DNA of 60,000 nt from Cryptomeria japonica (lineage: Eukaryota; Streptophyta; Pinopsida; Cupressales; Cupressaceae): positions 342,671,870 through 342,731,869 of the forward strand of contig NC_081412.1 of NCBI RefSeq assembly GCF_030272615.1. The letters are read 5' to 3'. The position numbers and the translations under genes were made by a program. Shown one piece after another: positions 11,132-22,166 of this stretch (position 1 is its first letter; every line of letters begins with the position of its first letter). Under the pieces are notes generated by a model that saw only the letters and a list, made by a program, of their open reading frames with translations, searched no databases and was not told where the DNA came from.

Positions 11132-12130
11132 ACAACATTGAAAATATGAGACAAAGCTATGTGCTCGGGTAGATCAATCTTGTAAGCATTTTGTCCATAC
11201 TTAGCCAAGACCTTACAAGGTCCAACCCATCTCATTTTAAACTTTCTTGGTACACATTTTTGAAGCCTTTCTTTATTCAAGTGGACCATTACCAAGTCAC
11301 CAATAGCAAATTGCACATTCTTCCTCTTTTCATCCACTCTTTCCTTGATTCTTTGAGAGTTTTATTGTAAAGCTTGCCTAACTTGCTCATGAATCTCCTT
11401 CATGGACTAAGCCATATGAAAAGCATGTCCACTCCTCTTCTCCATGCTTCTAAGGTCTGTAAGATCCAACACACCTCTTGGACGAATCCCATAAACTACT
11501 TCAAAAGGACTCTTGCCGGTTGATCTATTCACACTATCATTATAAACAAATTCAGCTTGATGGATGATCTGATCCCAAGCTTGCCCATTTTCCTTTGTCA
11601 AAAATCTGAGAAGGTTCCCAAGTGTCCTATTTACCACCTCTATTTGGCCATCTATTTGGGGATGGTATGCTAAGCCAAAAGACAAGTTAGTACCCAATCT
11701 TTGCCATAAAGTTTTCTAAAAATGACCAATGAACTTGGTATCTGTATCTAACACTATGCTGATTGGAAAACCATGAATCCTAATGACCTCTTTGAAAAAC
11801 AAATGAGCAATATGGCTAGCATCATGAGTCACCTTACATGGAATAAAATGGGCCATTTTATTGAATCTATCTACTACAACATAGATTCTATCAAATCCAG
11901 TTTTGGTCTTGTGTAAACCAACAACAAAATCCATACTTACACACTCCCATGGCCGGTTTGGGATAGGTAATGGTTGATAGAGTCCAATATTGGAAGAGGT
12001 TCCCTTTTCCTTTTGACAAACAACACATTTTTCAACATACTTTCTTATATCCCTTTGCATCTTTGGCCAATAATAGAATCTTTGAACAAGTTCTAGGGTT
12101 TTATTCAACCCAAAATGACCATTTAAGGAG
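11132..12130 (-). pseudogene. Gypsy B integrase (broken, 3-prime end missing)
   Basis: The zinc-binding part is at about 12020-12120 (GHFGL, then KCVVCQKEK). The core has MDFVVGL and FPISIVLDTDTKF, then a single stop at 11713-11715 where related integrases have Trp, and continues as HPQIDGQIEVVNRTLG. The Asp and Glu motifs are therefore all present apart from this nonsense codon. A short run of stops separates 11338-11406. The C-terminal GPY/F-type region is at 11140-11330 (RWVGPCKVL, then LPEHIALSHIFNV). It is cut off at 11131 by the LTR of element A, so any chromodomain is missing. Confidence 0.85.
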
Positions 12131-13492
12131 CCATTGTGCTTCTCTTGCATCAAGTTCTCTCTCATGGACCCTCTTGGTACACAAATTTGTCCTCCATTAA
12201 ACAAAATACCATCTTTCAAAGTAAAATATGCATATTCACTATGAAAATGATTCCTAAACTCTTGGCAAACCTTGTAGATGTCAGCAAAATCTTCATCATC
12301 TTGATATAGCCCTTTGAAACTATCAACCTCAATGCTCTTGAGCTGCACTTCTTGAATTGTTAGTAACCTTCTACTTAATGCATCAACAACCTTATTACAT
12401 TGAACCTTCTTATGATTAATGGTAAAATTATAAGATTGCAAGTACTCTACCCATTTGATATGCCTATGATTCAACTTTTCTTGGGAGTTGAGGAAACTAA
12501 GAGCTTGATTATTAGTATAAACCAAAAATTCTTTAGGCAATAAGTAATGCCTCCATTTTCTAAGTGATTGAACAAGTGCATATAATTCCAAATCATATGA
12601 AGAATACCTTTTATTGGCTTCATTGATATTTTCACTAAAGAATGCCACCGGTCTATTGTCTTGGCTTAGGACCACTCCAACTGCTATGTTGGTTGCATCA
12701 CACTCGATGGTGAAGAGTTTGTCAAAGCTTGGAAGAACAAGGAAAAGTTGAGTATCCACCTTTGTCTTCAAGAGTTTAAATCCTTTATGTGCCTCATTTA
12801 TCCATTGAAACTTAGTCTTTACACCTCCTTTGATTGTATCAAGCATAGGTGCACATATCTCATTGAACCCTTTGATGAACTTCCTATAAAACTGAGCCAA
12901 ACCATGAAAACTCCTCACTTTACTTATTGTTTTGGGTGTAGGCCAACTGATTATTGCTTCCACCTTTGACGTATCCATCTTCAAATCACCACTTGAGATT
13001 ACAAACCCAAGATACACCGACTCCTATTTCATGAACTCACATTTCTCCAAATTGATAGTTAGTTGTTCATCACATAATTTCTTTAATACAATCTCTATAT
13101 GCCTATGATGTGATCTAGATAAACAAATTTTTTTTTAACAATGTAATATTTGAGCACTTCATCCATGAGCCTCATGAATGTGCTAGGGGCATTTGTGAGT
13201 CCAAATGGCATGACAAGCCATTCATAAAGACCTTTAGTGGTTTGAATGTTGTCTTCGACTCATCTCCCTCCTTGATTCCGATTTGCTGGTAGCCACTCTT
13301 GAGGTCTATCTTGGTGAAATACTTAGGACCCCCTAAACAGTCCATCAAATCTTCAATTCTTGGAATAAGAAATCTATATCTGATTGTAATCTAGTTGATG
13401 GTTCTTGAATTAGTACAAAGTCTCCAAGTACCTCCCTTCTTAGGTGCCAAAATGGTGGGAACTGCACATGGGCTAATGCTCTTTCTTATAAG
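12131..13492 (-). pseudogene. Gypsy B reverse transcriptase C-terminal part and RNase H
   Basis: An open frame from 13017 carries the RT connection region (YLGFVISSGDLKMD), RNase H (FTIECDATNIAVG, NKRYSSYDLELYALV, then VVDALSRR at about 12375) and the start of integrase. In RNase H one motif reads VYTNNQAL, where an Asp is usual. Upstream, 13018-13492 holds the RT palm in broken frames. At about 13107-13124 the minus strand reads YLDHI instead of the normal DD pair. The frame is interrupted at 13492 by Copia A-prime and resumes at 20163. Confidence 0.85.
13488..13492. repeat. Target-site duplication ATAAG, left copy
   Basis: ATAAG immediately precedes the LTR of Copia A-prime and is repeated right after its other LTR at 20163-20167. 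The flanking sequences on both sides belong to the same Gypsy B reverse transcriptase. Confidence 0.9.
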
Positions 13493-14550
13493 TGTTGGTA
13501 TTTTGGTATGGTTTTGTCATTGATGTCAACACCTACTAAACACTTATCAACTCTAGCACTTTGGAGAATCAACAACATTCACTGGCAAGCAAGTGACTCA
13601 TGCACAGTCACCAGTATCTGGTACACCGACAAGATATAATGATCACCGACACTTGGAATGATATGGAAAAAACTTGGTAATGTCGAAGACATTGTTTGGA
13701 CATCTTGTCTTGGAGAATTGTTTATTGGTATATTCATATTTGCATATTTGTTGTTACCGACAAATAGGTCCAGGGTTACATCGATAGGTTTATCTTTTCC
13801 AGATCAACACGACACGCTATGGAGATGATTAATTATTGTTGTAAATGCATTAAGCCGACATGTTGAATCAGTTATTGCATCGGATATAGTATTATTTGTA
13901 AAATGTTTTTATTGTAATATCTTGTAGAGCTGACCTACTAAAATTGGTCTTAGGTTATGGTATAAATGTAAGATCTTATTTGTAAGATCAAGTGTGAAAT
14001 GCGAAAAAGGATTGTGTGAAGGTATATGCGAGAATAAGCAGAGCTATACACGCAGATATCATTTGAAGATTGAAGGAGGGTTTTTGTGAAGACAATCAGA
14101 ACTACACCAGTACTGAATCCAGCATATGAAGATGCTATTTTGTGCAGTACATTCTTATTGGATTTAACCATCCAACTGTAGTCAGTGTGACTCCCATTTT
14201 GTGATTGAGCAGTGAGCTCTAGGTGCTTGGCCTTTCTGCATGTGCAAACCCCATTTATGTACACTTACTATCTGCAGTAGTATCATTTGATTGTGGGTAA
14301 GGTTTCCCACTGTTGTTTTTCCCCTTACAGGGTTTCCATGTACAAATATTTGTGTTATGTGTTGTGGATGACTTTGTCTTTATGTTTCATGCACTAATCC
14401 TTACTGGTATAGCAATTAACTATTAAAACTGTCTACTGACATATTAAATTGGTTTACCGGTATTAAGCATTAAGTTGGTTAAGTTGTTTTTTATTTGAAT
14501 TTATTTGACAATTGATTCACCCCCCTCTCAGTTGTCTCAGGGACCTAACA
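13493..14550 (+). repeat. Copia A-prime 5-prime LTR
   Basis: The LTR begins TGTTGGTATTTTGG and ends GGGACCTAACA, the usual TG...CA ends. TATAAAT at 13961-13967 is a plausible TATA box. The conserved AAGGTTTCCCACTG block and the GGGTTTCCATGT block lie at about 14300-14340. Confidence 0.92.
13961..13967 (+). promoter_or_regulatory. Putative LTR TATA box
   Basis: TATAAAT occurs in the Copia A-prime 5-prime LTR and again at 19574-19580 in the 3-prime LTR. Element E has TATATAT at the equivalent place (minus strand, 28832-28838 and 34471-34477). The position is reasonable for a retrotransposon promoter. The transcription start is not known. Confidence 0.5.
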
Positions 14551-14552
14551 AT

Positions 14553-14564
14553 TGGTATCAAAGC
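14553..14564 (+). other. Copia A-prime primer-binding site
   Basis: TGGTATCAAAGC two bases after the 5-prime LTR. It resembles the TGGTATCAGAGC site complementary to initiator methionine tRNA, with one change. Confidence 0.8.
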
Positions 14565-14606
14565 TTAGTCCTCTTTTGTAGAAGTTTAACAGCTTGAGGA
14601 GATCCA

Positions 14607-15660
14607 ATGTCTACTAACTATTTCAGGAAGGACAGTCCTAAACTTGATGGAACCAACTATGGCATATGGAAGATCAGAATGGAGACACATCTAAATTGCA
14701 TTGGAAAGGACATCTGGGATGTTACAAGGAATGGTTATACTGCTCCTACTCAGAGTCAGCCACTCCACCCAACTTGACTAAAGATGAGGAAAATGATTGC
14801 AAAGCAAGAGAAGCACTTTTGAGCTCATTATCAGATCAACAAATCATGGGACTATCAGATAGGTCTACTGCTAAAGCTATTTGGGATCATTTGGAAACAT
14901 TGAATGAAGGAGATTCCATAGTCAAAATTGCAGAACTTGAAAGCTTCCGGGTCAGGTATGAACATCTAAAAATGGAAGAAGATGAAAGGATTTTTGCTTT
15001 TATGGAAAGTGTAAATGAGATTGTTTTGGGTATTAAATGTTGTGGAGGAATCTTAAGTGAGGGTGAAATTGTTTCAAAAGTTTTAAGAGGATTTCCACCA
15101 ACATATAAAATGAAAGTCACTGCTATAAATGAGTTAAGAACAATGCCTAATACATCAGTAACTAGGGATACATTGTTTGGGAAACTTTCATCTTTTGAAA
15201 TTGAAGAATTTGGTCCTGTTGCTACTATAAAGATAGATTTGGCCTTTAAAGCATCAACATCATCTGCTCCATCATTTAACAAATCTGATTGGAAAGCCTT
15301 TTATGCAAGATAACTTGAAGAACTTGAAGCACTATTTGCAAGGAAAATGCCTAAAGGTCCAGTTGGAAGTAAGTACGAAGGTAAAGCACCCTTTAAATGT
15401 TTTAACTGCAATAAGATTGGTCATATGGCTTTGAGATGCCCTGATAGACATGCTAGACTAAGAGAAGAAGCTAGAAGAACATACAAGCCTAACCCTAAAT
15501 ATCAGAGATACACATTTAAGAAGAATAAAAACAAATCTTGTTACATTGTTGATGAAGGTGTGACTGATGATTTTGATGAGGATCCGACAAACAATGGATG
15601 GGTTTTTGTTGCTATAACAGAAGATCAACCGACACCTACTGCTCAATCGATAGAACAGGT
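14607..15660 (+). pseudogene. Copia A-prime Gag (frameshifted)
   Basis: Nucleocapsid precursor. The start ATG at 14607 gives MSTNYFRKDSPKLDGTNYG, matching the Gag start of element E. A frameshift near 14765 moves the frame to the open stretch that ends at 15313. It contains the UBN2-like Gag core (SLSDQQIMGLSDRSTAKAIW, then IVSKVLRGFPPTYKMK). A stop at about 15311 and a small deletion relative to element E follow. The zinc knuckle CFNCNKIGHMALRC at about 15397-15440 is an intact CX2CX4HX4C RNA-binding motif. Confidence 0.88.
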
Positions 15661-16204
15661 ATTGGTAGCTAAAGTTGAAGTAAAGGATGAATGGGTCATT
15701 GATTCAGGATGCTCACATTATATGACATGAGACAAAGGTAAATTCTTGAACTTTCAAGAATACAATGGATGCTTAGTGAGATTTGGAGATGACAAAGCTT
15801 GTTTAATCAAAGGAAAGGGTACAATATCTCTTGATGGTAAGCATAACACTGACAATGTTTACTATGTTGAAGGATTAAAGCATAATCTTTTGAGTGTTGG
15901 TCAATTAGTTGAGAAAGGATTTCAGTTACAATTTAAAAATGGAAAATACAAAATCATGAATAGAACTGATTTGGAAATTGCAACCGGTAATCAGAGTAGA
16001 GGTAATATCTTTCATTTGAATAATAGTGAAAAGACATGCTTAATTGCACATATAGATGAAAGTTGTCTATGGCATAAAAGACTTTGTCATGTAAACTTTG
16101 ATTGCATGGTGAAAATCAGTACTACTAAGGCAGTTTTAGATTTACCTAAAATTGTCAAACCTCAGAATACAGTATGTAAGGAATCAATTTGGAAAACAAG
16201 TTAG
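15661..16204 (+). pseudogene. Copia A-prime protease and pre-integrase region
   Basis: The protease active site WVIDSGCSHYMT is intact at about 15692-15727. A stop follows at 15728-15730. The open stretch 15746-16204 then carries the conserved Copia region before integrase (VYYVEGLKHNLLSVGQL, and CLWHKRLCHVNFDCM with its His residues). A frameshift at about 16185 breaks into the integrase frame and loses the Cys pair region seen in element E (CKECQFGK). Confidence 0.85.
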
Positions 16205-17006
16205 AGATAGTTTCAAAAGTATTCCAGAAAAATCCAATAATGCTCTTGATTTAATTCACACTGATTTATGTGGTCCAGCTAGAACTAAAAGCTTACAAGG
16301 TGATAGATATTTCATGCTAATCATTGATGATTACTCTAGAATGTGTTGGGTTACTTTTCTTAGAGAAAAATTAGAAGCACTTGGAAAGTTTAAATTGTTC
16401 AAAGCAATGGTTGAAAATGAAACCAGTAAGAAAATCAAATGTCTAAGATCAGATCAAGGAGGAGAATTTACATCTAAGGAGTTTAATACATTCTGTGAAG
16501 TGAATGGAATCAGAAGACAACTATCAACACCTCGGACACCACAGCAGAATGGAGTTGTTGAAAGGAAAAATAGAACTATCTTGGATGCAGCAAGAAGTAT
16601 GTTATCAAAAGAAAACCTACCACCTATATATTGGAGAGAAGCAGTCAGTACAGTGGTCTATACATTCAAAAAAGTTCACATCAAAGGTGAAATCGGTAAG
16701 ACCCCTCATGAACTATGGTTTGGTAATACTCCTACTCTTAAATATTTCAGAATATTTGGAAGCAAATGTTACATTAGAAGAGAAGGGTATATTGGGAAAT
16801 TTGATCCTATAAGTGATGAAGGAATATTTCTTGGTTATTCATCTAAGAGCAAGGCATATAGATGTTTTAACAAAAGATTGCAGAAAATTGTTGAAAGTAC
16901 AAATGTAAAGATTGATGAACAATTTAGAGGAACTTCAAGGTATGTAGACTCTGAACCGACAACAAATTTTTTGACAAATGAACCTACTCTAAATCCACTG
17001 GTATAG
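16152..17006 (+). pseudogene. Copia A-prime integrase
   Basis: A 284-codon open stretch with the full catalytic triad: Asp in LIHTDLCGP, Asp in CLRSDQGGEF and Glu in QQNGVVERKNR. The C-terminal Copia segment follows (TPHELWFGNTPTLKYFRIFG, then EGIFLGYSSKSKAYRCF). It is the least damaged integrase core in the window. It is cut from the upstream frame by a frameshift and ends in a stop at 17006 before the RT linker. Confidence 0.9.
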
Positions 17007-18726
17007 AATGAAGATCCAGTTACCCCGGTATCATCTGAGGATTCCATAGTAATTGAGGAACAACAACAAACAAAGACACCTCGGTATGTAAGACTGAATC
17101 ATTCTGAAGATCAGATAATTGGAAACAATTTTAAAGGAGTTATGACAAGAGGAAGATTGGCAAATGAAGAGGTATGTCTTATTTCTCAAATTGAACCATC
17201 ATTTGTTAATGACGCATGTGAAGATAAATTTTGGATTAAAGCTATGGAAGAAGAATTAGAACAAATTGAGAAAAATAACACTTGGACATTAGTTCCCTAG
17301 CCTAAAGATAAAAATGTAATTGGAACCAAATCGGTATTTAGAAACAAACTTAATGAAGATGGTAAGTTTTTCAGAAATAAAGCAAGACTAGTGTGTAAGG
17401 GATATTCTCAAAAGGAAGGAGTTGATTACAATGAAACCTTTGCATCGATAGCTAGAATTGAGGCAGTCAGATTATTTTTGGCTTTTGCAGCACACAAGAA
17501 CTACAAAGTATATCAAATGGATATAAATGTACATTTCTGAATGGAGATCTTGAAGAGGAAGTCTACATTGAACAACCTGATGGATTTTCTTTGACAGATG
17601 ACAATGATATGGTTTGCAAGTTAAGAAAAACTTTGTATGGATTGAAGCAAGCTCCAAGAGTTTGGTATGCAAGATTGGATAAGTATCTTTTGAAGATTGG
17701 TTTTACTAAAGGAAATGCAGACAACAATTTATATTATAAAATAACTAATGATGACATCTTGATTATAGAGGTATTTGTTGATGATATAATCTTTGGAGGA
17801 GAAGATGGATTATGTAAAGAATTTTCTATTAAAATGCAACAAGAATTTGAAATGTCTATGATTGGAGAAATAAAATTCTTTTTAGGATTGCAGATTTCAC
17901 AGACTGATAAAGGTATATTCTTGAGTCAATCCAAGTACTTAAAAGAGTTACTAAAGAAATTTGGGATGGAGAACTCTAAACTGGTAAGCACACCTATGAC
18001 AACAAATGACAAATTATCACAAAGGGATGAATCTACACCTGTTAATCCAACTAGATACAAATCTATGATAAGAGGTTTACTGTATTTGACACAAACCAGA
18101 CCTAATATTATGAATGCAGTATGTATTGTTTTAAGATTTCAAAGTAATCCTAGAGAAAATCATGATTCAACAGTAAAAAGGGTTTTCTGGTACTTACAAG
18201 GCACTATAAATCTTGGATTATGGTATCCTAGAGATGAAAAATTTGAATTATGTGCATACACAGATGCAAATTGGGTAGGAGAGGTGGATGATAGAAAAAG
18301 CACCATCGGCGAAGCATTCTTTCTTGGAAACAGACTAGTTTCTTGGTTGAGTAAGAAACAAAGTTGTACATCTTTATCAACAACAGAATCAGAATATGTT
18401 GCAGCAACAACTAATTGTACATAGGTACTATGGCTTAAGCAAATGTTGAAAGACATAAAGGTAAAATGCAAGGAACCTATTACTATCTATTGTGATAACA
18501 CTACAACAATTGATATATCTAAGAATCTGGTATTACAGTCTAAAACCAAACATGTTTCTATCAAACTGAATTTTCTAAGGGAAAATGTTGAAGCAAAGGA
18601 AATAAAATTGGTTTATGTGAATACTAAAGAGAAGATTGCAGATATCTTTACTAAACCTTTGCCTAAGGAGACTTTTGAATATCTTAGAGATCAACTTGGG
18701 GTCATACCCCCACCGGTAGAGACTTA
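17007..18726 (+). pseudogene. Copia A-prime reverse transcriptase and RNase H
   Basis: The linker and RT start are broken by stops (17007, about 17299) and by a frameshift near 17530. The open stretch 17591-18424 then holds LYGLKQAPRVWYARLDKYL, the catalytic FVDDIIFG (17774-17785) and KYLKELLKKFGMENSKLVSTPM. RNase H follows: YTDANWVGEVDDRKS, SWLSKKQSCTSLSTTESEYVA, a stop at 18422-18424, CDNTTTIDISKN and IFTKPLPKETFEYLR. The polypurine tract is 370 bp further on. Confidence 0.9.
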
Positions 18727-19090
18727 GGAAGTTGATGATTGTCATCAACCAACAACATTAATAGAGAAATGTTTTTTCCGGCTTTGATGGGAAGCTACTT
18801 CTTTGGGGGAGTAGTTGGTATACTACATTGATTGGTATTTTGTATATGAACTTGGTTTTGTTATAAATTTGGCATTTGATGTCAAAGGAGGAGAGATTGG
18901 TATGGAAAAACACAAGGAAAACACATGTTGCTCCCAAGGGGAGAGATTGTTGTTTGGGAGAGATTATTACTCTCTGTATATGTATTTTGATTTCTGGTTA
19001 TGATCTCTTTTTGGAGATTGTTGGTTTTTGGTATTTGACATTTCTGTTTTGGCACTTTTGATGGTTTTTCCATCTTGTGTTGCCATCAAT
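18727..19090 (+). other. Copia A-prime 3-prime untranslated region
   Basis: A non-coding stretch between the RNase H stop and the polypurine tract. It is T-rich with several AAGGGGGAG-like purine words (18890 and 18940). Small open frames here are not conserved in element E. Confidence 0.6.
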
Positions 19091-19105
19091 GCCAAAGGGG
19101 GAGTT
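19091..19105 (+). other. Copia A-prime polypurine tract
   Basis: GCCAAAGGGGGAGTT lies directly upstream of the 3-prime LTR. Purine runs here prime plus-strand DNA synthesis. The same tract is seen in elements E, G and H on the opposite strand. Confidence 0.85.
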
Positions 19106-20162
19106 TGTTGGTATTTTGGTATGGTTTTGTCATTGATGTCAACACCTAGTAAACACTTATCAACTCTGGCACTTTGGAGAATCAACAACATTCATCGGCA
19201 AGCAAGTGACTCATGCACAGTCACCAGTATCTGGTACACTGACAAGATATAATGATCACTGACACTTGGAATGATATGGAAAAAACTTGGTAATGTCTAA
19301 GACATTGTTTGGACATCTTGTCTTGGAGAATTGTTTATTGGTATATTCATATTTGCATATTTGCTGTTATCGACAAATAGGTCCAGGGTTACACCGACAG
19401 GTTTATCTTTTCCAGATCAGTACGACATGCTATGGAGATGATTAATTATTGTTGTAAATACATTATGTCGACATGTTGAATTAGTTATTGCATCAGATAT
19501 AGTATTGTTTGTAAAATGTTTTTATTGTAATATCTTGTAGAGCCGACCTAGTAAAATTGGTCTTAGGTTATGGTATAAATGCAAGATCTTATTTGTAAGA
19601 TCAAGTGTGAAATGCAAAAAAGGATTGTGTGAAGGTATATGTGAGAATAAGTAGAGCTATACATGCAGACATCATTTGAAGATTGAAGGAGGGTTTTTGT
19701 GAAGACAATCAGAACTACACCAGTACTGAATCCAGCATATGAAGATGCTATTTTGTGCAGTACATTCTTATTGGATTTAACCATCCAACTGTAGTCAGTG
19801 TGACTCCCATTTTGTGATTGAGCAGTGAGCTCTAGGTGCTTGGCCTTTCTGCATGTGCAAACCTCATTTATGTACACTTACTATTGCAGTAGTATCATCT
19901 GATTGTGGGTAAGGTTTCCCATTTTGGTTTTTCCCCTTACAGGGTTTCCATGTACAAATATTAGTGTTATGTGTTGTGGATGACTTTGTCTTTATTTTTC
20001 ATGCACTAATCCTTACCGGTATAGCAATTAACTATTAAAACTGTCTATCGACATATTAAACTAGTTTACCAGTATTAAGCATTAAGTTGGTTAAGTTGTT
20101 TTTGATTTGAATTTATTTGACAACTGATTCACCCCCCCTCTCATTGTCTCCAGGACCTAACA
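19106..20162 (+). repeat. Copia A-prime 3-prime LTR
   Basis: It begins TGTTGGTATTTTGG after the polypurine tract and ends GGACCTAACA. It is nearly collinear with the 5-prime LTR at 13493-14550. Confidence 0.92.
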
Positions 20163-20167
20163 ATAAG
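20163..20167. repeat. Target-site duplication ATAAG, right copy
   Basis: Matches 13488-13492 exactly and confirms a single integration event for Copia A-prime. Confidence 0.9.
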
Positions 20168-20341
20168 ACCATTATCCAAAAGTTCTTGGATTTTCTTAGC
20201 TACTTCTATGTTCTGCTCTAGTGTCATCTTGTAGGCTGCCTTATTAGGCAATGAGGCTCTGGGTATAAAGTCAATCATTTGGCCTATGGATCATTGAGGA
20301 GGCAAAGTAGCAGGTGTTCCATCACTTATAATCTCCTTAAA
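20168..20341 (-). pseudogene. Gypsy B reverse transcriptase N-terminal part
   Basis: This continues the Gypsy B frame interrupted by Copia A-prime at 13492. Minus-strand translation gives a region with IDFIPRASLPNKAAYKM-like residues, the usual start of Gypsy reverse transcriptase, ending at the insertion site. Stops are present. It joins the protease at 20342 upstream. Confidence 0.75.
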
Positions 20342-20866
20342 CTAATTGAGTATTTTATGCACTTTATCAGGTATACAATCCTTCTTGTCCTTCTTTTCCT
20401 CCTTTGCTTTCACAACAAGTGAAAACCCCACTCCTTCTCCTTGTTTGAGAGTGTTCATGAACTTCTTCTCACCAAATAGTAGCACATTTGAACCTTTAGA
20501 TATTCCCTCTTCTCCATCTCCTATGGACTGAATTTTGTAAGTAAATCCATCTTTTTGAAAGGTGTAGGAGTTCTTTTCTCCATGGTGTATTGATTTTCTA
20601 TCAAATTGCCAAGGCCTACCTAGGAGTAGGTGGCATGCATCCATTGGCAAGATATCACACAAAATATTGTCATTGTAGCCTCCTATGGTGAACTCCACCC
20701 AAGTTTGCTCATTCACTAAAACATGTTGCCCCTTGTTGAGCTAGGTAGCCCTATAAGGATCACTATGTGGGATTCTTTGTAGTTTGAGTTTGCTTAGTGC
20801 TTCTTCTGACATTATGTTGTCAATGGATCCTGAATCCACCACCACTCTATACACCTTACCCATGAT
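20342..20866 (-). pseudogene. Gypsy B aspartic protease
   Basis: The active-site segment VVVDSGSIDNIMS, with an intact DSG, lies at about 20818-20850. The open stretch 20342-20716 follows, with FTIGGYNDNILCDILPMDACHLLLGRPWQFD; the LLGRPW flap/C-terminal motif is typical of Gypsy proteases. At least one stop lies between the two halves, at about 20740. The domain lies directly downstream of Gag. Confidence 0.85.
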
Positions 20867-22105
20867 TTTTCACTTTATCCTAAACAAGGATCTTCTTTGA
20901 CTAGGTTCCTCCTTTACTGTTTCTTTGATCAAAACTCTTCTTATGATGAGGTTCTCTCCAACCTTGAAATCTAAGCTCACCTCTGGTGACTTCACACTTG
21001 CTACATCCTCTTGGATATAACTCACTCTTCTTTCACCTCCTTGGGATGAAGAAGAATTATCCAGGCATCTATAGGCAAGGTACCCAAGTTGATGATAGTT
21101 GTAGCACTTCATTATGGAGAAATATGACCCTCTTCTTGGTCCACTAGACCTTCCTCTAATAGAGTTGCTAGATCCCATTCCTCTATAGATGCTCTTGCTA
21201 TTGGAATCCCCACTTTTCTCTACCAAATTGGATTCCCCTTGGGATCTTTGGTGTACACCTCCTCCACCATAGCTATCTCTATGACCTTTGCCATCTCTTC
21301 CCCTACCTCTACTTCTATTACCTTGCTCTTGTTTCTTTTTACTCTTCTCTTCCAGCTTGAGTGCCAATTGATAGAACTTGTGGACAATACTAGGACACAA
21401 CAAGCTTAGCTCTTCTTGGATATTCCATCTTAAACCATTCAAGTACCGGGAAACCTTGATGCTTTCATCTTATACCACCTTGGATCTCAAGCACAATTTC
21501 TAAAATTCTTTAGTGTAGTTGCTCACATCTAGTTCTCTTTGTCTCAAATTCTGTCTCCTTTTGTGTAGTTGGATCTCATAATCTTCCGAGATATAGGCTT
21601 CTCTCACCTTGGCTAACATTCCTTTCTTAGTGGCAATTGGGTTCTTACCCTCCTTTTGTCTCTCCTCTTGGATGAACTTCCACCAAGTCAAGGCTACTCA
21701 TCTCAGTCTAGATTTGGATACCTTCACCTTTTGGGATTCACTAACTCCATCACACTCCAAGTGATTCTCTAACCCCTCAATCCACTCCATAACCACTTTT
21801 GGTTCCATTTTTCCACAAAAAAGTGGTACTCCTAGGGACTTACCCCCTATGAATTTGATGGCTATAAGGAAAGGTTCTTCTGGAAAAATAGGATTTGGTT
21901 TAGGTGTGCCATCCTCCTCTACCACTTCTTTACCCTTTTCTTGATTGACTTTGATAGTCACATTCTTGGTTTTATCTTCTACTTCACCTAGTTTATTCTC
22001 AAATCATTCCAACTTTTCCCTGAGGAGTCTATTCTCTTCCTCTTGGTCTTCTACCCTTTTGGCCAACTCTGCATTAGTCACCATACTAAAACTATTTTCA
22101 CCCAT
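20867..22105 (-). pseudogene. Gypsy B Gag (broken)
   Basis: Starts at the ATG at 22105 (MGENSFSM). A charged, coiled-coil-like stretch follows (AELAKRVEDQEEENRLLREKLE), then a stop and further pieces at 21698-21961 and 21500-21691 with the Gag core (GKMEPKVVMEWIEGLENHL, TWWKFIQEERQKEGKN). The basic Arg/Gly-rich segment at 20870-21442 ends in a damaged zinc knuckle, CYNYHQLGYLAYRC, in which the second Cys is replaced. RNA binding by this copy would be impaired. Confidence 0.8.
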
Positions 22106-22151
22106 TGATTACATCTTTGACATAAACTAGTTCCTTCCCAGGTCTTATTGG

Positions 22152-22163
22152 GCTCTGATACCA
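22152..22163 (-). other. Gypsy B primer-binding site
   Basis: The minus strand reads TGGTATCAGAGC, the exact site complementary to the initiator methionine tRNA 3-prime end, just inside the upstream LTR. Confidence 0.85.
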
Positions 22164-22166
22164 CTT

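Larger units (their letters stand above)
13493..20162 (+). mobile_element. Copia element A-prime, complete but inactive
   Basis: A 6670-bp Ty1/Copia element with two LTRs (13493-14550 and 19106-20162), a primer-binding site, gag, protease, integrase, reverse transcriptase, RNase H and a polypurine tract, flanked by ATAAG. Integrase precedes reverse transcriptase, the defining Copia order. In the first 200 bp I count about seven differences between the LTRs, so insertion is not very recent. Stops and frameshifts occur in every domain, so it would need proteins from another copy to move. The closest relative in the window is element E. Confidence 0.93.

Noticed and set aside
14887-15282. Minus-strand frame of 131 codons
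   Set aside because: Shadow of the Copia A-prime Gag on the opposite strand.
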